From positions 1 to 38,997 of the forward strand of contig JANBPT010000390.1 in assembly GCA_027575765.1 (NCBI GenBank): a DNA stretch of 38,997 bases. The letters run 5' to 3'. Positions 10,562 through 22,220 of the stretch are shown here, piece by piece. The position numbers were made by a program, and so were the translations under genes. The number at the start of each line of letters is the position of its first letter. The stretch's first letter is position 1. This DNA comes from Tieghemiomyces parasiticus. Lineage: Eukaryota > Kickxellomycota > Dimargaritomycetes > Dimargaritales > Dimargaritaceae. The notes below the pieces were generated by a model that had not been told where the DNA came from, searched no databases, and was given only the letters and a program-made list of their open reading frames with translations.

Positions 10562-13170
10562 ATATTTTATCCCCTTCGCTGACTCATAACTGCCCGCGTT
10601 CTACGATGGCTCAACTAATCGTTGGTTTTTTTTACAGCCTCTTTGCTCTGACTACGGCCTCTAAATTTATTGTACCGTTTCTATATTATAATACACAAAC
10701 TTTCTCATAAATGAGTTTTTCACCAACAGTGCACCGTGCAGTAATATTCGCAGAATATTCGTTGTCACTGCGATTGATTACTTTTATGAGACGACCTCGC
10801 GCTTGTGGAGAGTCTACTACCCCGCTGCCTTTGACGACTTATCCGCCCCCCTATGTTGCCGGACAATACCTTCTCGGAACTCGAACCGGCATGTTACGAC
10901 TCTAAACTATCGAATTAACAAATAACATGCAGCATTGTGACTCGCGCCGTGAGATAAATCCACCTTAGAGAATGAACCAGGTGTCGCACGACACCCTCAT
11001 CTATACGTCGTTGACGTCTAAAGCATATACGAGTACATTACGACAAGTCCAACACGGACATTTTCCCTTGTCCGTACAAAAACCTTGCCCATAGTGATGC
11101 TCCACTAACCGTTAATGCTTCTTGTAGACCTTCTGTTCCTCGGCTAATATCAGGCATTGATGGGTTCCCTAGGCTTAACTGGGGTCCCTAACACGAAGAT
11201 GGTATTGCTATTCTCCCCATATTAAATACGACGAAGTACAACCCTGCGCCTACCGAAAGGTTGGGGCGCCTGGGCCAGAACGGAATGATGGGAAACACCT
11301 GGATGAGAAAACAAGAGACTCCCATCTAGCCGTGCGGCAGATAGGAGAACCGGAAGATTGAGGGTTTGTCAGGGGCTGCACAGTGAGTGGCGAGGACTGC
11401 CGAGGCCAGATCCAGGGTTAGACTATTCATCACGATGGAATGTTGGGAACGTGACCAATGTGTTTAACGTCCAGGTTGAGATTGTGCGCCATACTGAATA
11501 ACGTTGACGTGCAGAGGGCCTTGGAACGGGGTTTCAAGAATGATATATTTCCACCCTTTGGTATTATGGAATCCAACGTGGTCATAGAGCTTGGTCTGTT
11601 GCTGTTGGGAACGTCAGAGGGTCGCTGGCAAATCGCGTAATTGAAAAGAAAGCCAAGTGTTAAGTGGTACACCCTAAATGCATTGACGGGACATGCGTTT
11701 TCTTTGCAGCCTTACAGCTGGGCTCGGAGCTGGATGAAGTGAACAGACCATGTAGATAGACTGCAGATAGTAGCAGAAGCGCCATGCAAGCTAGCTGTAC
11801 CTCTGTATCGACTAAACTACTTTCCTAGGACAGCTGATATTAACAAAGAAGGACGGGTGGTACCCACATTACCTGACTGACTTTTGTACAATTATTGTTG
11901 TATCCTCCGGTGATTATCCGAAATTGCATTGAAAGAAAGGGCAAAGTAGACCGGATGACCCTCGATACCTAGCATATTGCTAGTGGTGGCGAAGGGCTGG
12001 CGGCCGCTAGCGGCCCAGGCGAGACTGTAAGGCGCCCGGTTCGTTCTCGGAAGAGGGGAACCAAACGTCCATCTGGTTTGCAGGCTGCTACCACGCCACC
12101 TCCATAACAGGGCAGTTTAATGGCGTAGATATGAGAGCTTACTCCGTACGGTAATGTCTACCTGACATAAAGTTTCATGACCGCCGGTCTACATCCAAAG
12201 ATAGCTTATTTCTGTTTCGACCGACCTTGGTGATGATGAAAGGGTCTAGCTAAGACAGATGTGTCGGTATGCAACGCGTCGGATTCGCGCTGCTGTCAGA
12301 CAGACCTCCCCCGGTGAAGGATTGTGGGCACCAGTACATGCTTCCCGGTTCCATTAGGAAGGACATCAATCCGCCGCGGTACATCTCGCGTCCAACCTAG
12401 AGCGCGTAAATATTGTCGGGCCACACTGGATTAGCTGGGCGGCATAGATAGCCCAGAGACTCGCCGATGAGTGTGGCAAGAGTGGCTCGTTTACTGAAGA
12501 GACCACAGTGCTCTGACCAGGGAGCATAGTGTATCCTACTGATTACCGTGCCCTGAAACGACCGAATATCAATGCCCCTGCGGGTCCCCTTTGCCGAAAT
12601 CTAGCTAGCTGCCCGAGTAGCCAGTGATTGATCATCGTTTGCACCCTTCAAATCAAATGACGGGTAGCGTAGCTAGGGCAGATGGGATTGGCGTAGTAGG
12701 CTGGCACCAGAATCACAGGGTTTAGCGGTGGGCGTACGAAGGCCCCCCTACCTTAGGGGCGCTGCCCCCCCCTTCCGCAGTTAACCATGGCCACGGGTGG
12801 AAGGGATACCAGCAATGTGCGATAATCGAGGTGGGGTGGCCTTCAATATTGATTATAGGAGCTTGGAAATAGACACTCACGAGCGTGTACGAGCCGGGCA
12901 CATAGGCTGCGAGACTGTACCGCAGGGATATTACATAAACAACCCCTGGGCTCGGATGGTGAAATACCACCGGCAGCAGCCGAGGACTGTTACTAGAAAC
13001 TTGATGATGATTTGCGCCCAATGACTCCATCATAATCAATCCTCGCTGTTCTACTTTCCCACGTATCCTCGGCTGCATTGAACTGCCTAGACCCGCTTGG
13101 TTTGATCGTTTCTCTCAATTAGTCGACACGTGTTTCACTGCTACCTCTGCCCCTCACCATCACTGACCCT
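10562..13170. other. intergenic, no gene seen
   Basis: About 2.6 kb. The first 150 bases are AT-rich with T runs, as expected for the 3' flank of the repeat-protein gene. A 14-base perfect palindrome (GGCCGCTAGCGGCC) lies at 12002-12015 with no evident role. Open frames are short and unconvincing. Confidence 0.45.
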
Positions 13171-13684
13171 ATGGCTGCTACCTCTGTGTCGTGCATGCCT
13201 ACCATTCCTCCTTCCGCTCTCGCATAATTGCCGTAAAGTATGGCCTCCATGGTAGGCACCTAGAATGCTGACGCACTCTCCACCGATCCCATTGCCGTTA
13301 ACGACGACATGGGCGAAAGTGACAGCAGCATCGCCTTGGCTAACTTCACTCCTGGTCAAGGTGCCACGAGGACACCGGCGTCGGGGTTGACATTGACAGC
13401 TATACTGGCTAGACCTGCCTGATCGATGCAGACGACGGCAACGACGGTGCAGCCGACGACCATGACGATACTAAGTCACTTCGGAAGATAGCAACGAGAT
13501 CACTAGGGGCAATCCAGCCAAGCGTGACTTCCAGCTGACCAACGAGGAGTCTGCCATGATTGCCGCTCCCCTGGTAGCCGAAATCAAGAACCAGAAGGCC
13601 TGGCTTCAGCGCCACCACGCCAGGCTCGTCATCAGTTACGGCTCCTCCAGAGCCGACTGTAGTCAGCCTACCTACGGCAAGTAA
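13171..13684 (+). pseudogene. decayed relative of the secreted Kex2-type repeat protein
   Basis: A frame from about 13475 to the TAA at 13682-13684 reads AKRDFQLTNEESAMIAAP and then IKNQKAWLQR, clearly related to KRDFQRTKESSS...APFILDVKNQKTHLQR of the gene at 9689. It holds one unit and a different tail ending in PTYGK. A D/G-rich acidic stretch upstream (DDGNDGAADDHDD, from about 13431) resembles the propeptide but lies in another frame, with a stop (13472-13474) between them in the unit's frame. The ATG at 13171 (MAAT...) runs into a stop after 18 codons. I call it a pseudogene with at least one frameshift. A spliced functional gene cannot be fully excluded, but I found no donor and acceptor pair that restores the frame. 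Confidence 0.6.
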
Positions 13685-14408
13685 TATACTTCATCCCCGC
13701 TCCACGTCGCTTAACGATCTTGGTATTACACCTCTTTTTCCCGTTCCGGGATCCTCAACTCATCGACTTTCTTTGCCTTTGCCACGGTTTGGTAGACTAG
13801 GAACTATTATCCACGGATCCCCAGGAGTATCTATCGCCATAGCTCTCCCGTATGTAAAATTACTATAGAGGATTCACGCACCTGATATTACTAACAGTCT
13901 AGCTTCGGACCGTCCAACATTGTTAGCGAACGTCCCACCAATCTGCCAAATTGGGCCTTCGAGCCTGGGATTGCAATATGTAGCATTGATCCTAGTGGTG
14001 TATATCTTCACGTGACTAATTGTCTCTGGATCCACGCCACTGCCAGTGCTATATAGGCTGGTCCGTATTTTTTTTATTCCTACTTGGCTTTGTACACTCC
14101 ATCGCAGTGGCCTCAAAATGTAGAGCAGTTATGAAAAAAAAAGTTGACCCTAGCTCACTTGCCATGCCTTTGGCCACATACTTTCCGTTTTTCATTGCTA
14201 CTCGAAGGTTTTAGCTGCTCCAGCCGGTCACACTTTTCCAGTGTCCTGAGTATCAGAGGTCCGCAGCTCTGTTTGGTTTCCATTTCGCATCCTTCCCGTA
14301 GTGCATCCCTTTAGCATCGTCCAAGCATTCCAGTCCCGGTGTTGTTTTTAACCCCCTCCTCCAGGACACTCCAATTCACCCTCGGCCCCGCCATAGCACT
14401 CACTCACC
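13685..14408. other. intergenic upstream of RAT1
   Basis: About 720 bases between the decayed repeat gene and RAT1. T-rich tracts occur near 14066-14073, and the leader just before the RAT1 ATG is C-rich. Nothing else is recognised. Confidence 0.4.
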
Positions 14409-17400
14409 ATGGGTATTCCGGCCTTTTACCGTTGGCTCGCGATGCGCTACAAAAAGTGCATTGTGCCCGTTGCCGGGATCGATGTCAAGGGCCCTGACGG
14501 TGAACCCATCGAGCTGGACCTCACGGCACCGGCCCCTACTGGGTTCACATTCGACAACCTGTACCTCGATATGAATGGCATCATTCACCCGTGTTGTCAT
14601 CCGGAGGGCAAGGTAAGCACATGTCAAGGACTAGGGCCCTAGCCCCATGTTGTAGCACTAACGCTCACGGCAAAGCTCGGTAGCCTTGCGCCCACTCTCG
14701 TGATTGACCGTTATAATTGGAGCTGTGTTTTCTATTAGCTTTATATTTCGTGCTAACGTCTGTTACTTGAATTGTTCTTTTCGATGATGCCAGCCCCCAC
14801 CGAAAAACGAGGAGGAAATGATGGAGGCCATTTTTGCCTACATCGACTACATCTTTGCGATTATCCGTCCCCGCAAGCTCTTGTACATGGCCATTGACGG
14901 AGTGGCCCCGCGCGCCAAAATGAACCAGCAGCGCGCCCGCCGGTTCATGACCTCCTACGAATCCCACGAGAACACGTTAATCAACCCGTTGCAGGCAGAA
15001 AGGGCGGCGGCCGAAGGTGAGGAGGGCAAATTTGACAGTAACGTTATCACGCCCGGGACCCCCTTCATGGCCCGCCTGGCAGAGTCCCTGCGGTATTACG
15101 TAGCCGAACGCCTCAATTCGCGGCCGGGCTGGCGTGGGATCCAGGTTATCTTATCCGATGCTACGGTGCCTGGCGAAGGTGAACACAAAATTATGGAGTT
15201 CATCCGTACCCAGCGGGGTTGCCCGGGATATAATCCCAAGACCCGACACGTGCTCTATGGCCTGGACGCCGATCTGATCATGCTGGCCCTGGTCACCCAC
15301 GAGCCGTACTTCGCCGTCCTGCGCGAGGAGCAATTGTTTGGGCCAGAGCTGCGCAACCGTGACCCCGATCTTCCCCCGAGGTACCTGCTACTCTTCATCA
15401 GCGCACTCCGCGAGTACCTGGAGGCCGAGCTGACCAGCTACCCAGAGCCCCTGCCAAATTTCAACCTGGACCGCGCCATCGACGACTGGATTATGCTGTG
15501 CTACTTTGTGGGTAACGATTTCCTGCCCCACCTGCCGGCCCTGACCATTCGCGACGGGTCAATCGACCATTTGGTGCAAATGTGGCAAGATCTGTTCTTC
15601 CGCAAGGGAACCTACCTAACTTGTGATGGAGAGGTGGACCTGGAATTTCTGCAAGAGTTCCTACACTACGTGAGCTTCCAGGAGCCTCATGCTCTGGCCC
15701 GTTCTTTTCCGATCGACCTTAACCTGTACGCCAAGGAGAAGTACGACAAGCCACGTGAACTGATGGCCGTTTGTAACCCCAACAAGGATCTCCCAGGGTT
15801 TCCCCTCCCGGCCGGTTCTAAGGAAGCGTCGGAGAAAGCGGCCCAGGGCGCGAGTGGTGAGGCCATCATTGTGGCATCGGGAAACGTACCGCTTTTGCAC
15901 CAGTACAACGAGGAAAAGCTAAAGGAACGGCGGCAAGGCCACCAGAATATCTCCAACGTCAGCGACGAACCGGACGTGTTTTTGGCGCTCAGCCCCGAGG
16001 AGCAGAAGGCCCTTTCCCATGAGTGGTACTACAAGACACGCTTCAACGTCGAAGCGGACGACCGTGAGTTCCTGGACGCTATCACCAAATCGTACATTGA
16101 AGGCCTGTGTTGGGTACTCAAGTACTACTATCAAGGATGCTGTTCGTGGACGTGGTTCTACCCGTACCACTATGCGCCCATGGCTTGCGACTTTCGCGAC
16201 GTAGCCAAGATGGACATCAAGTTCGAGAAGGGAAAGCCGTTCCAGCCGTTCGAGCAGTTGATGGGCGTGTTCCCGCCTAACAGTCGCGCCTGCCTGCCCC
16301 CGGCCTTCGCTAATCTGCTGGTTGACCCGGCATCCCCGATCCTGGACTTTTACCCGGAGCGCTTCAGACTCGACATTAACGGCGCCGATAAGTCGTGGAA
16401 GGCGGTTGTCCTTCTCCCGTTCATCAACGAGGCCCGTCTGCTCGACGCGCTCAAGAAGGTATACCCGACCTTGACCGAAGAAGAGCAGCAGCGCAACTCG
16501 CTGGGCTTGCCGCGCCTCATGGCTGGACCTGAGAACGTCCTGTACTCGGAGCTCTACGATTTTTACAGCCGACCTCCTGCCGACCAGGACGAGCGAAAAG
16601 CCCTGGACGGATCGACCAGCGGTAACCGGTTCGGTGGCATCAGTCGTGACACGGACTTTATCCCGGAGACGACGGTGGTGGCGCCGTTCCCACCGGAACG
16701 CGGGCATCCCGACGTGACCAACGACCAGTCGATGCGTGTCGTGTACCACCTTCCGCCCGGTCCGGCTGACGGGGTCTACAAGTCCATCCTGTTCCCGGAC
16801 CTCAAACCCCCGCCGGCCGTATTGAGCCAACTTGATACTTCTGTTATCCGGGGATTCTCGGAAAGGCGCCGCCAGAATGCTCCCAGCAACGCCGCTAACG
16901 AGGACGAGGTGGCCAGGAACTGGGGTCTCGAACGGAATATGCGCCGCATGGGCGCCAATGGCATCGCTCCGCTCCCCATCCCCTACACCGAGTACGTCAA
17001 GGGCACGGTGCCCAAGCCGTCAGAGGCAGCGCCATACTTCCGTGGCGGACCGCCGCCGGCCCTGGCCAATGGTCAGCCCCCCCGCTCTTTCCCTCCGCCG
17101 TCGAGCCATCACCATGGCCCCCGCTCGCAAGGGCCCCGGAACCCCCGCCGTGATGGCCCTTCCGCTCATGGCCACCGCCACCACCCTTACCAGCCCTCGT
17201 CGTTCGCTAATCGCCACCCCCCGCCACCGGCTAATCGTTACCCTCCGCCGCACGCTAATCGCCAGCCCCCGCCGCACGCTAATCGCCACCCTCCGCCGCA
17301 CGTTAATCGCCACCCTCCACCGCCCAACCACCATCACGCCAATGGCCCGCGGCAGTTCCCGCCCCCGCCGCACCGTGGAGCTGGTCAGTCTCAGCCTCCC

Positions 17401-17493
17401 CCACAGGGCAACGGTTTTGATTGGCGTCGTGTGTCCTCCGTGCCCCCGCGCAACGATCAAGATGCCTATGGCCGCCGTTTGCGTCGCCAATGA
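14409..17493 (+). CDS. RAT1: nuclear 5'-3' exoribonuclease Rat1/Xrn2
   Basis: Degrades 5'-monophosphate RNA in the nucleus, processes rRNA and snoRNA precursors and drives transcription termination with partner Rai1. Exon 1 is 14409-14612 ([11 protein letters not shown] ... [19 protein letters not shown]); intron 14613-14793 (GTAAGC donor, TGCTAAC branch, CAG acceptor, phase 0); exon 2 is 14794-17493. The joined protein is 967 aa. Visible motifs are [19 protein letters not shown] (about 101-119), [11 protein letters not shown] (194-204), [12 protein letters not shown] (about 223-234) and [11 protein letters not shown] (about 306-316), all core parts of the Mg-dependent active site. [14 protein letters not shown] marks the later domains. 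The CCHC zinc knuckle found in many Xrn2/Rat1 proteins between the GLDAD and FVGNDF blocks is absent: the interval is short and has no Cys pair. The C-terminus is a Pro/His/Asn-rich disordered tail with five 8-residue repeats. Confidence 0.95.
17206..17325 (+). repeat. 24-bp coding tandem repeat in the RAT1 tail
   Basis: Five units start at 17206, 17230, 17254, 17278 and 17302, each encoding (A/V)NR(H/Y/Q)PPP(P/H). The period is 24 bases, so copy changes keep the frame. The tail is outside the catalytic core. Confidence 0.85.
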
Positions 17494-18097
17494 TTATTGG
17501 CTTTGGAATGGGCGAACGAAAGGGTCGATGTCGTAAGGGACGAGACGGTTTGTTTCAACTTTCCTGATCGGCCTATTTGTCCGCCTTGATTTACATTGTT
17601 TAGTTTTCGATCAATCCTTTTTTTAGTTACCTGGAATTCTATCATCACTTTTAGTAAATGTGACTTTTTTCGAGTAAGCATGACGAGGAATACCCCTCCT
17701 GCTGTCGTCATTTGGGTGGCACCCTAGGTGCTAGTCTATAGCCTACAATCCGATGTACCAGACCGTGACCATTCCGTAGTAAAAATGTATACGAAGAGTA
17801 TAATTAATTTTGGAATTGAAATCAATTTATTATTTTACAAAACCAACGAATATATACTGGGTAGTGAGAAACTATAACCCTCAAAGGACAGTATCACAGC
17901 ACACTACCTAGGTACCTCAGAACCTTTCGAAAGCAAGAAAGAAAAGAATGGCCTTGCATTTTGGATATGGTGAAGGCCGTATTGGCGGCTGCTCTCGACG
18001 CTTTTGTATTAATGAAAAAGCATACCTATTCGGCTCACAGGAACCAATAGCTGCCGTGACCCATGTCGACATCGGGAAATGTATCCTGGCTAGGAGT
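17494..18097. other. intergenic between convergent RAT1 and a secreted-protein gene
   Basis: About 600 bases of 3' flanks, including a marked AT-rich stretch at about 17780-17840. No gene is seen. The true 3' end of the minus-strand gene could lie in here if its last exon is spliced. Confidence 0.4.
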
Positions 18098-18736
18098 TCA
18101 AAACAGGAGACCCGTGCTAGTTCTGTCCTCTGAACTCGTTTGGGAGTCCGGAGAGTTTTTCCATTGGGTCCGGTAACCGACCCGAGCGCCAGATCTCCCC
18201 GATTCCTCTTCACTCATGGGCAGAGGCGATCCAACCAGTTCGTCGGTGCCAAAGGTCTGGGGGCTGTAGTCATTGTCTTGAAGGCCGTCGAATATTTCAG
18301 AATTGTACTCGCCGTCGGGATTAAACATAGGGATGCCCTGTCCATTGTAATTATAAGTATTTCTTTTGTCTGCTGACGGCGATAGGGTCCTATCGAATAC
18401 CTTCCTGAGCAATTTCTGCGCCTCTGGATACTTATCAGCCTCGTCCCGGCTGCGTTTACGCGACGAGGAATCAATAGTGGGACCAAAGCCCTGATCAGTT
18501 TCGTCCATCAGGTAATCGTAATCAAAGTCACGGCTCGGACCGGGGCTACGCATCAGGTGCTCGATATCAGAGTCATACTCCGAGTGGTCCCCACGCAGCT
18601 GGGGCCGGTTGAACGGCGCCTCAGTATTGAAGTTATTGGTGTCTGCAAACGTTGACAACGACCCGCCGACCAACGAAGGCGCCGGCGCAGCACTGGCGGC
18701 GCCCAGGATGGCAAGGAAAGCGACAGCAAACTGCAT
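18098..18736 (-). CDS. secreted proprotein with dibasic sites (212 aa)
   Basis: I do not recognise the family. The start is the ATG at 18734-18736, which gives MQFAVAFLAILGAASA followed by APAPS, a typical signal peptide with cleavage near residue 16; the frame continues upstream only through a non-ATG codon. The mature part is rich in Asp, Glu, Ser and Tyr (HSEYDSDIEH, FDYDYLMDETDQ). Lys-Arg pairs at residues 94-95 and 124-125 could release a segment of about 30 residues (SRDEADKYPEAQKLLRKVFD...) and a C-terminal piece starting NTYNYNGQGIPMFNPDGEYN. There are no tandem repeats and few or no Cys. A TATA box lies about 160 bases upstream. The last few residues are uncertain because a 3' intron is possible. 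Confidence 0.65.
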   Translation of the reverse strand: MQFAVAFLAILGAASAAPAPSLVGGSLSTFADTNNFNTEAPFNRPQLRGDHSEYDSDIEHLMRSPGPSRDFDYDYLMDETDQGFGPTIDSSSRKRSRDEADKYPEAQKLLRKVFDRTLSPSADKRNTYNYNGQGIPMFNPDGEYNSEIFDGLQDNDYSPQTFGTDELVGSPLPMSEEESGRSGARVGYRTQWKNSPDSQTSSEDRTSTGLLF

Positions 18737-18897
18737 GTTGGCGCGAGACAACGAAGCGTTGGAAGGGTGGTTGACGAAGGACGAGGACTGGGATGGGCTC
18801 TAGAGCTAGGGCCAATATCGAAAGGAATGAAGCAGGCGGAAGGATAGGGAAGTAATGAGGCGATGGAGAAATGACCAACGGGCACCGGAGGTCATCC

Positions 18898-18904
18898 TTT
18901 ATAT
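18898..18904 (-). promoter_or_regulatory. TATA box of the secreted proprotein gene
   Basis: ATATAAA on the minus strand, about 160 bases upstream of the ATG at 18736. Position and sequence fit a TATA element like that of the repeat-protein gene at 9561. Confidence 0.5.
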
Positions 18905-20365
18905 GGAGGCGAGGTCGGCTGGGAAGCCCGGATACGCTGTTGCCTCCCCTCCTCTTGGTTAACGGTGACGAAAGGCGGGTGAGTGGACCAGAAGCGGAAC
19001 ACGGGGAGCATGAAACGGGAAAGGCCTCTGACCGCCGTATGCTCGTACAAGGCAGGGGAGACCAAAGCGAAAGAACAAATGAAGTTCCAGGCAGCCTTCC
19101 CTACCCTTTATGCTCTGCCGCTGTGCCCCGTAGTCAACCACTCGGGGCACAGCAGGGTATTCTCGTTCACAACGGGACCCGGTCCGTAGCAATGGCTACT
19201 CCCATTTTTGTAGTGAGATTATGGGGAAACGCACGGTACGCTGACCGAATAATCGGCTGGATAAGGCCCTGTACCCACCCATCCGATCTTTACTCGCTCA
19301 TCCTTGCTGCCGACAACTCGCTCGCCGTCGTATGAAAGCCGATGGTATACGCTAACACCGCTGTGCCGTAGGTCCCAACCCCCCCTCTCTCCTCCCTCCT
19401 CTCACTGTAGGCGCCTTCCGTTTCTCAGATCGGGGCCCACGGTCCCCAATGGATGCGAGGGCTGGCTGAACTGGTCCGTCTTCCCATTATTTCACCCCCC
19501 CTGTCGTTAATGCCATGAAATGATAGGGAAGGACGGGGATATCGGCGCAAGTGGTTACCTCTGGTGAGCTATTCGGTACCACTGTAGCCCGCCGCCACCC
19601 ATTTTACGCGGCCCACTACCACTAGACTCCGCGTGGTCGCCCTGTGGCATCGGCTTTATGTCCACAATCCGCTGGCTATTCCAAAACCGCCGTTTGTATA
19701 CGTTGTCGCCTACAACTGGCCCATACCTTCTTGGTAATACGTTACACCACGCTGGAACGTTCGGCCAGCGTGGTGCTCGTGGCCCAGGTCGTTAAAGTGT
19801 TTCCGAGGCTCATGGCGGATCCATAAGCCACCGTTGCTTCGCAGCCCAATATGTTTAGCCGGTTGTAGGAAGGACCGAGGGCCAGCGAGGCGAAAGACTG
19901 TGGTGGTAAGTCGGGTGGGGTCACGATCCGAGGCCCGATATACAAATTTGGAATTCGCAGACCAGAACTCCCCGACTCGCTGTCCCCTTCATCCTTCCCG
20001 ATGCGCTGCCCTCGAGCTAAGCGGATAGCGGCTGCCGGCGCTGTGCCTAGCTGTGGTCGTCGACCCTCCGGTATGCGGTATCACGTACTCCGTAACGGAA
20101 CATGCGGTGAATTTTACATTTATCCACTAATAGCCCTCCCAGCTCCTCTCTGGCAGGCTTGTGCCTAAATACGGCAGGCCGGGGGAGCTAGCCCTTACAG
20201 CCACCAATTCGCGTAAACTCTACGTGTTGGGCATGGTCCCTTAACGATGTAGTCTGTCGACTGAATGGTAATCATAGGTCGCATGCCCCACTTATTTAGT
20301 AACTATCGCCTACTTTTTAATTCCCCATTCACGTACATCGCCTTAGGTCCAAAACCCCCGGCACC
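18905..20365. other. intergenic, no gene seen
   Basis: About 1.46 kb between the divergent secreted-protein and SAP30BP-like genes. Short open frames only, including a 48-codon ATG frame at about 19192 with no recognisable features. Confidence 0.4.
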
Positions 20366-21669
20366 ATGTCACAAGGCAAAGCGACAGGCCAAGGCAGTGA
20401 CCTACGCAACCTAATCTCCTACGCCTCATCTGAATCGGACGACGGCTCCGATGACGGCACAGAGACTCTGTTGGAAAGCCTAACCTCCAAATCCACGGGG
20501 ACCGCCAGCAAGGACCTCGGTGCTGGGGACAGGGTATGCAAGAAGGTAGGTGCGAGAAGCTCCGAAATGCTGCAACGGCGAAGGTATACGGGTTGACTTG
20601 GGGGCCCGGTTGACCCTTGCTCCCCTCACCACGACATCGCCAATACCGTCCAGAGCCCCAGTTCCCAACACCGATGACGAGTACGACGTTTGCCTCCTCC
20701 ATAAACTACCTGTTTTAGCAGGGTGGGTCTTTACACCAAGCTACCGAACCGCCATTGAGATCCGCCTCGCCGCCACTACCACCTGTCCCCCCACAGGAAC
20801 TTGCCGGGCCCGAAAAAACGAACCCTATCACCGCCGCTGATGACACACCACCACCACCTCCGCGTCTACCGCCGCCACCACCTATTCCGGGGGTCGAAAA
20901 CTGGGGGATCCCGCCGGAACCTCCAGGTTTGTGCGACCCAGAAGTGCAGGCCAAGTTTGCACAGTGGGAACGGCTAATGCACGAAGGTATGCGGTTCAAC
21001 GAACAGCTCTTCCAGAGTAAGGCCTATCGGAACCCCCATATCTGCGCCAAACTCATTGAGTACCTGGGCCTCGACGAAACAGGAAGTAATTATCCGGCCG
21101 AGGTGTACGACCCTAAAGCCTTCACGCCGAGCGCCTATGCCGCCGAGATGGGTAAGTGAAACAATGCTGGGCTTTAAAGGGTGCCAGGCAGGATAAGTGG
21201 ACATGGCTGAAAGGGCCGAAGCGCCAAACTGGTAGAGCCAGTCGCACGAAATTCACGTACGAGTGACTCTGCGTACTAATCACCGGGCCGAGTCGATTGG
21301 GCCCTTGCTTTGACCTTGGAATGCCAGCTAAACTCGTTGAGGAGGCCGAGGAGCTACGGAAACAGCAGCAGGCCCCCGGGATGCGGACCAGCATCGCGTT
21401 TGAGCCCTCTAAACCGTCCGAGCCGAGCAAGCCAGGTAAGTACCGCGGACATGGTCCTAGACGGCCATCCGGGATTGAATGCGAGACCACAGCAATTCTC
21501 CGCCATGGCTGCCCTCCACCTAGTGATATTCTGCTTGGCATTGACCTTCTTCTACCCTTCTTCCTTTATTTATACATACTGGTATTGTACCCACATTTTA
21601 GCTCGCACCCGTAAATCAAAATTCGACCAGCGGGCGCCGACTCCGAGTCCTAAGCGGCCGCGGATGTAG
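20366..21669 (+). CDS. SAP30BP: HCNGP/SAP30BP-like nuclear protein
   Basis: The HCNGP family (human SAP30-binding protein) is nuclear and linked to transcriptional repression and splicing. Four exons were joined: 20366-20545, 20722-21151, 21328-21435 and 21602-21669. Introns 2 and 3 are secure (GTAAGT donors, CAG/TAG acceptors, phase 1 each). Intron 1 is less so: donor GTAGGT at 20546 or GTATGC at 20534, and acceptor at 20718 or 20721, all in frame. The model gives 261 aa. It starts with an acidic Ser/Asp segment (LISYASSESDDGSDD), then a proline-rich linker. The HCNGP domain (about 121-205) has WGIPPEPPGLCDPEVQAKF, YRNPHICAKLIEYLGLDETGSNYP and YDPKAFTPSAYAAEM. A Glu/Gln-rich helix and a basic end, RTRKSKFDQRAP...KRPRM, resemble the 'KRKSKWDSAIP' end of the human protein. 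Confidence 0.85.
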
Positions 21670-22220
21670 GTGGCTCCCCAGACGGTGCATGTATGCCTTT
21701 CGATATTTTGCAATTTACAATTACCTCGTACCGATGAGAATACAACCTCCCTCCCTCTATAAGTTTACACTGTTCGGTGTAAGATACACGCTCGGAACAT
21801 ACCATTGGCCATGCATCCAACCCCACACGCTCTTGTTAAGGAGCTGCTTCCACAGCGTCCAAAGTATAATATTAAAAATGCAGACCAAAGGGTAAAATAG
21901 AACGTAATGCGTGGTAATTAGTATGGTGGGATAGATAGGAGACTGAAAAGAAACTCATTGGCTGTTTGCTCGAGAGGTCAACGAGGGGAGGTAAAAAAGC
22001 ATAGAGGAGTGGGTAAGAGTTAAACGTAAACAAAGTCAAGGCAAAATCTGCTCGTGTAATAATAAGTGTAGGGACAACGAAAGAGCCCTTGACCGACCAA
22101 CAAAGTGAGCCGGTCCAGGAGGCGAACGAACAAGAGATATGAAACGTTAGCGCAGGCGAAAGGCAATGGGAGGGGAAGTGAAGTGGGCGCAGGTCCCTTC
22201 CCCCCCCCCTCCTGGCCTTT
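21670..22220. other. intergenic between convergent SAP30BP-like and ceramide synthase genes
   Basis: About 550 bases of 3' flanking sequence with C- and T-rich tracts (nine C at about 22200). No gene is seen. Confidence 0.4.

Noticed and set aside
10860..10900. Sequence resembling a tRNA B box on the minus strand (GGTTCGAGTTCC)
   Set aside because: The T-stem does not pair, position 61 is not C, and no acceptor stem or A box is found at the right distance.
12722..13078. 118-codon minus-strand open frame
   Set aside because: No domain, signal or homology pattern; consistent with a chance frame in intergenic DNA.
15919..16830. 303-codon open frame antisense to RAT1
   Set aside because: It mirrors the GC-rich codons of the RAT1 exon, begins inside it and shows no independent protein features.
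20600..20705. Possible extra exon (APLTTTSPIPSRAPVPNTDDEYD) in the SAP30BP-like gene
   Set aside because: The sequence looks protein-like but lacks good flanking acceptor and donor sites in a consistent phase; left inside intron 1, with an alternative isoform not excluded.
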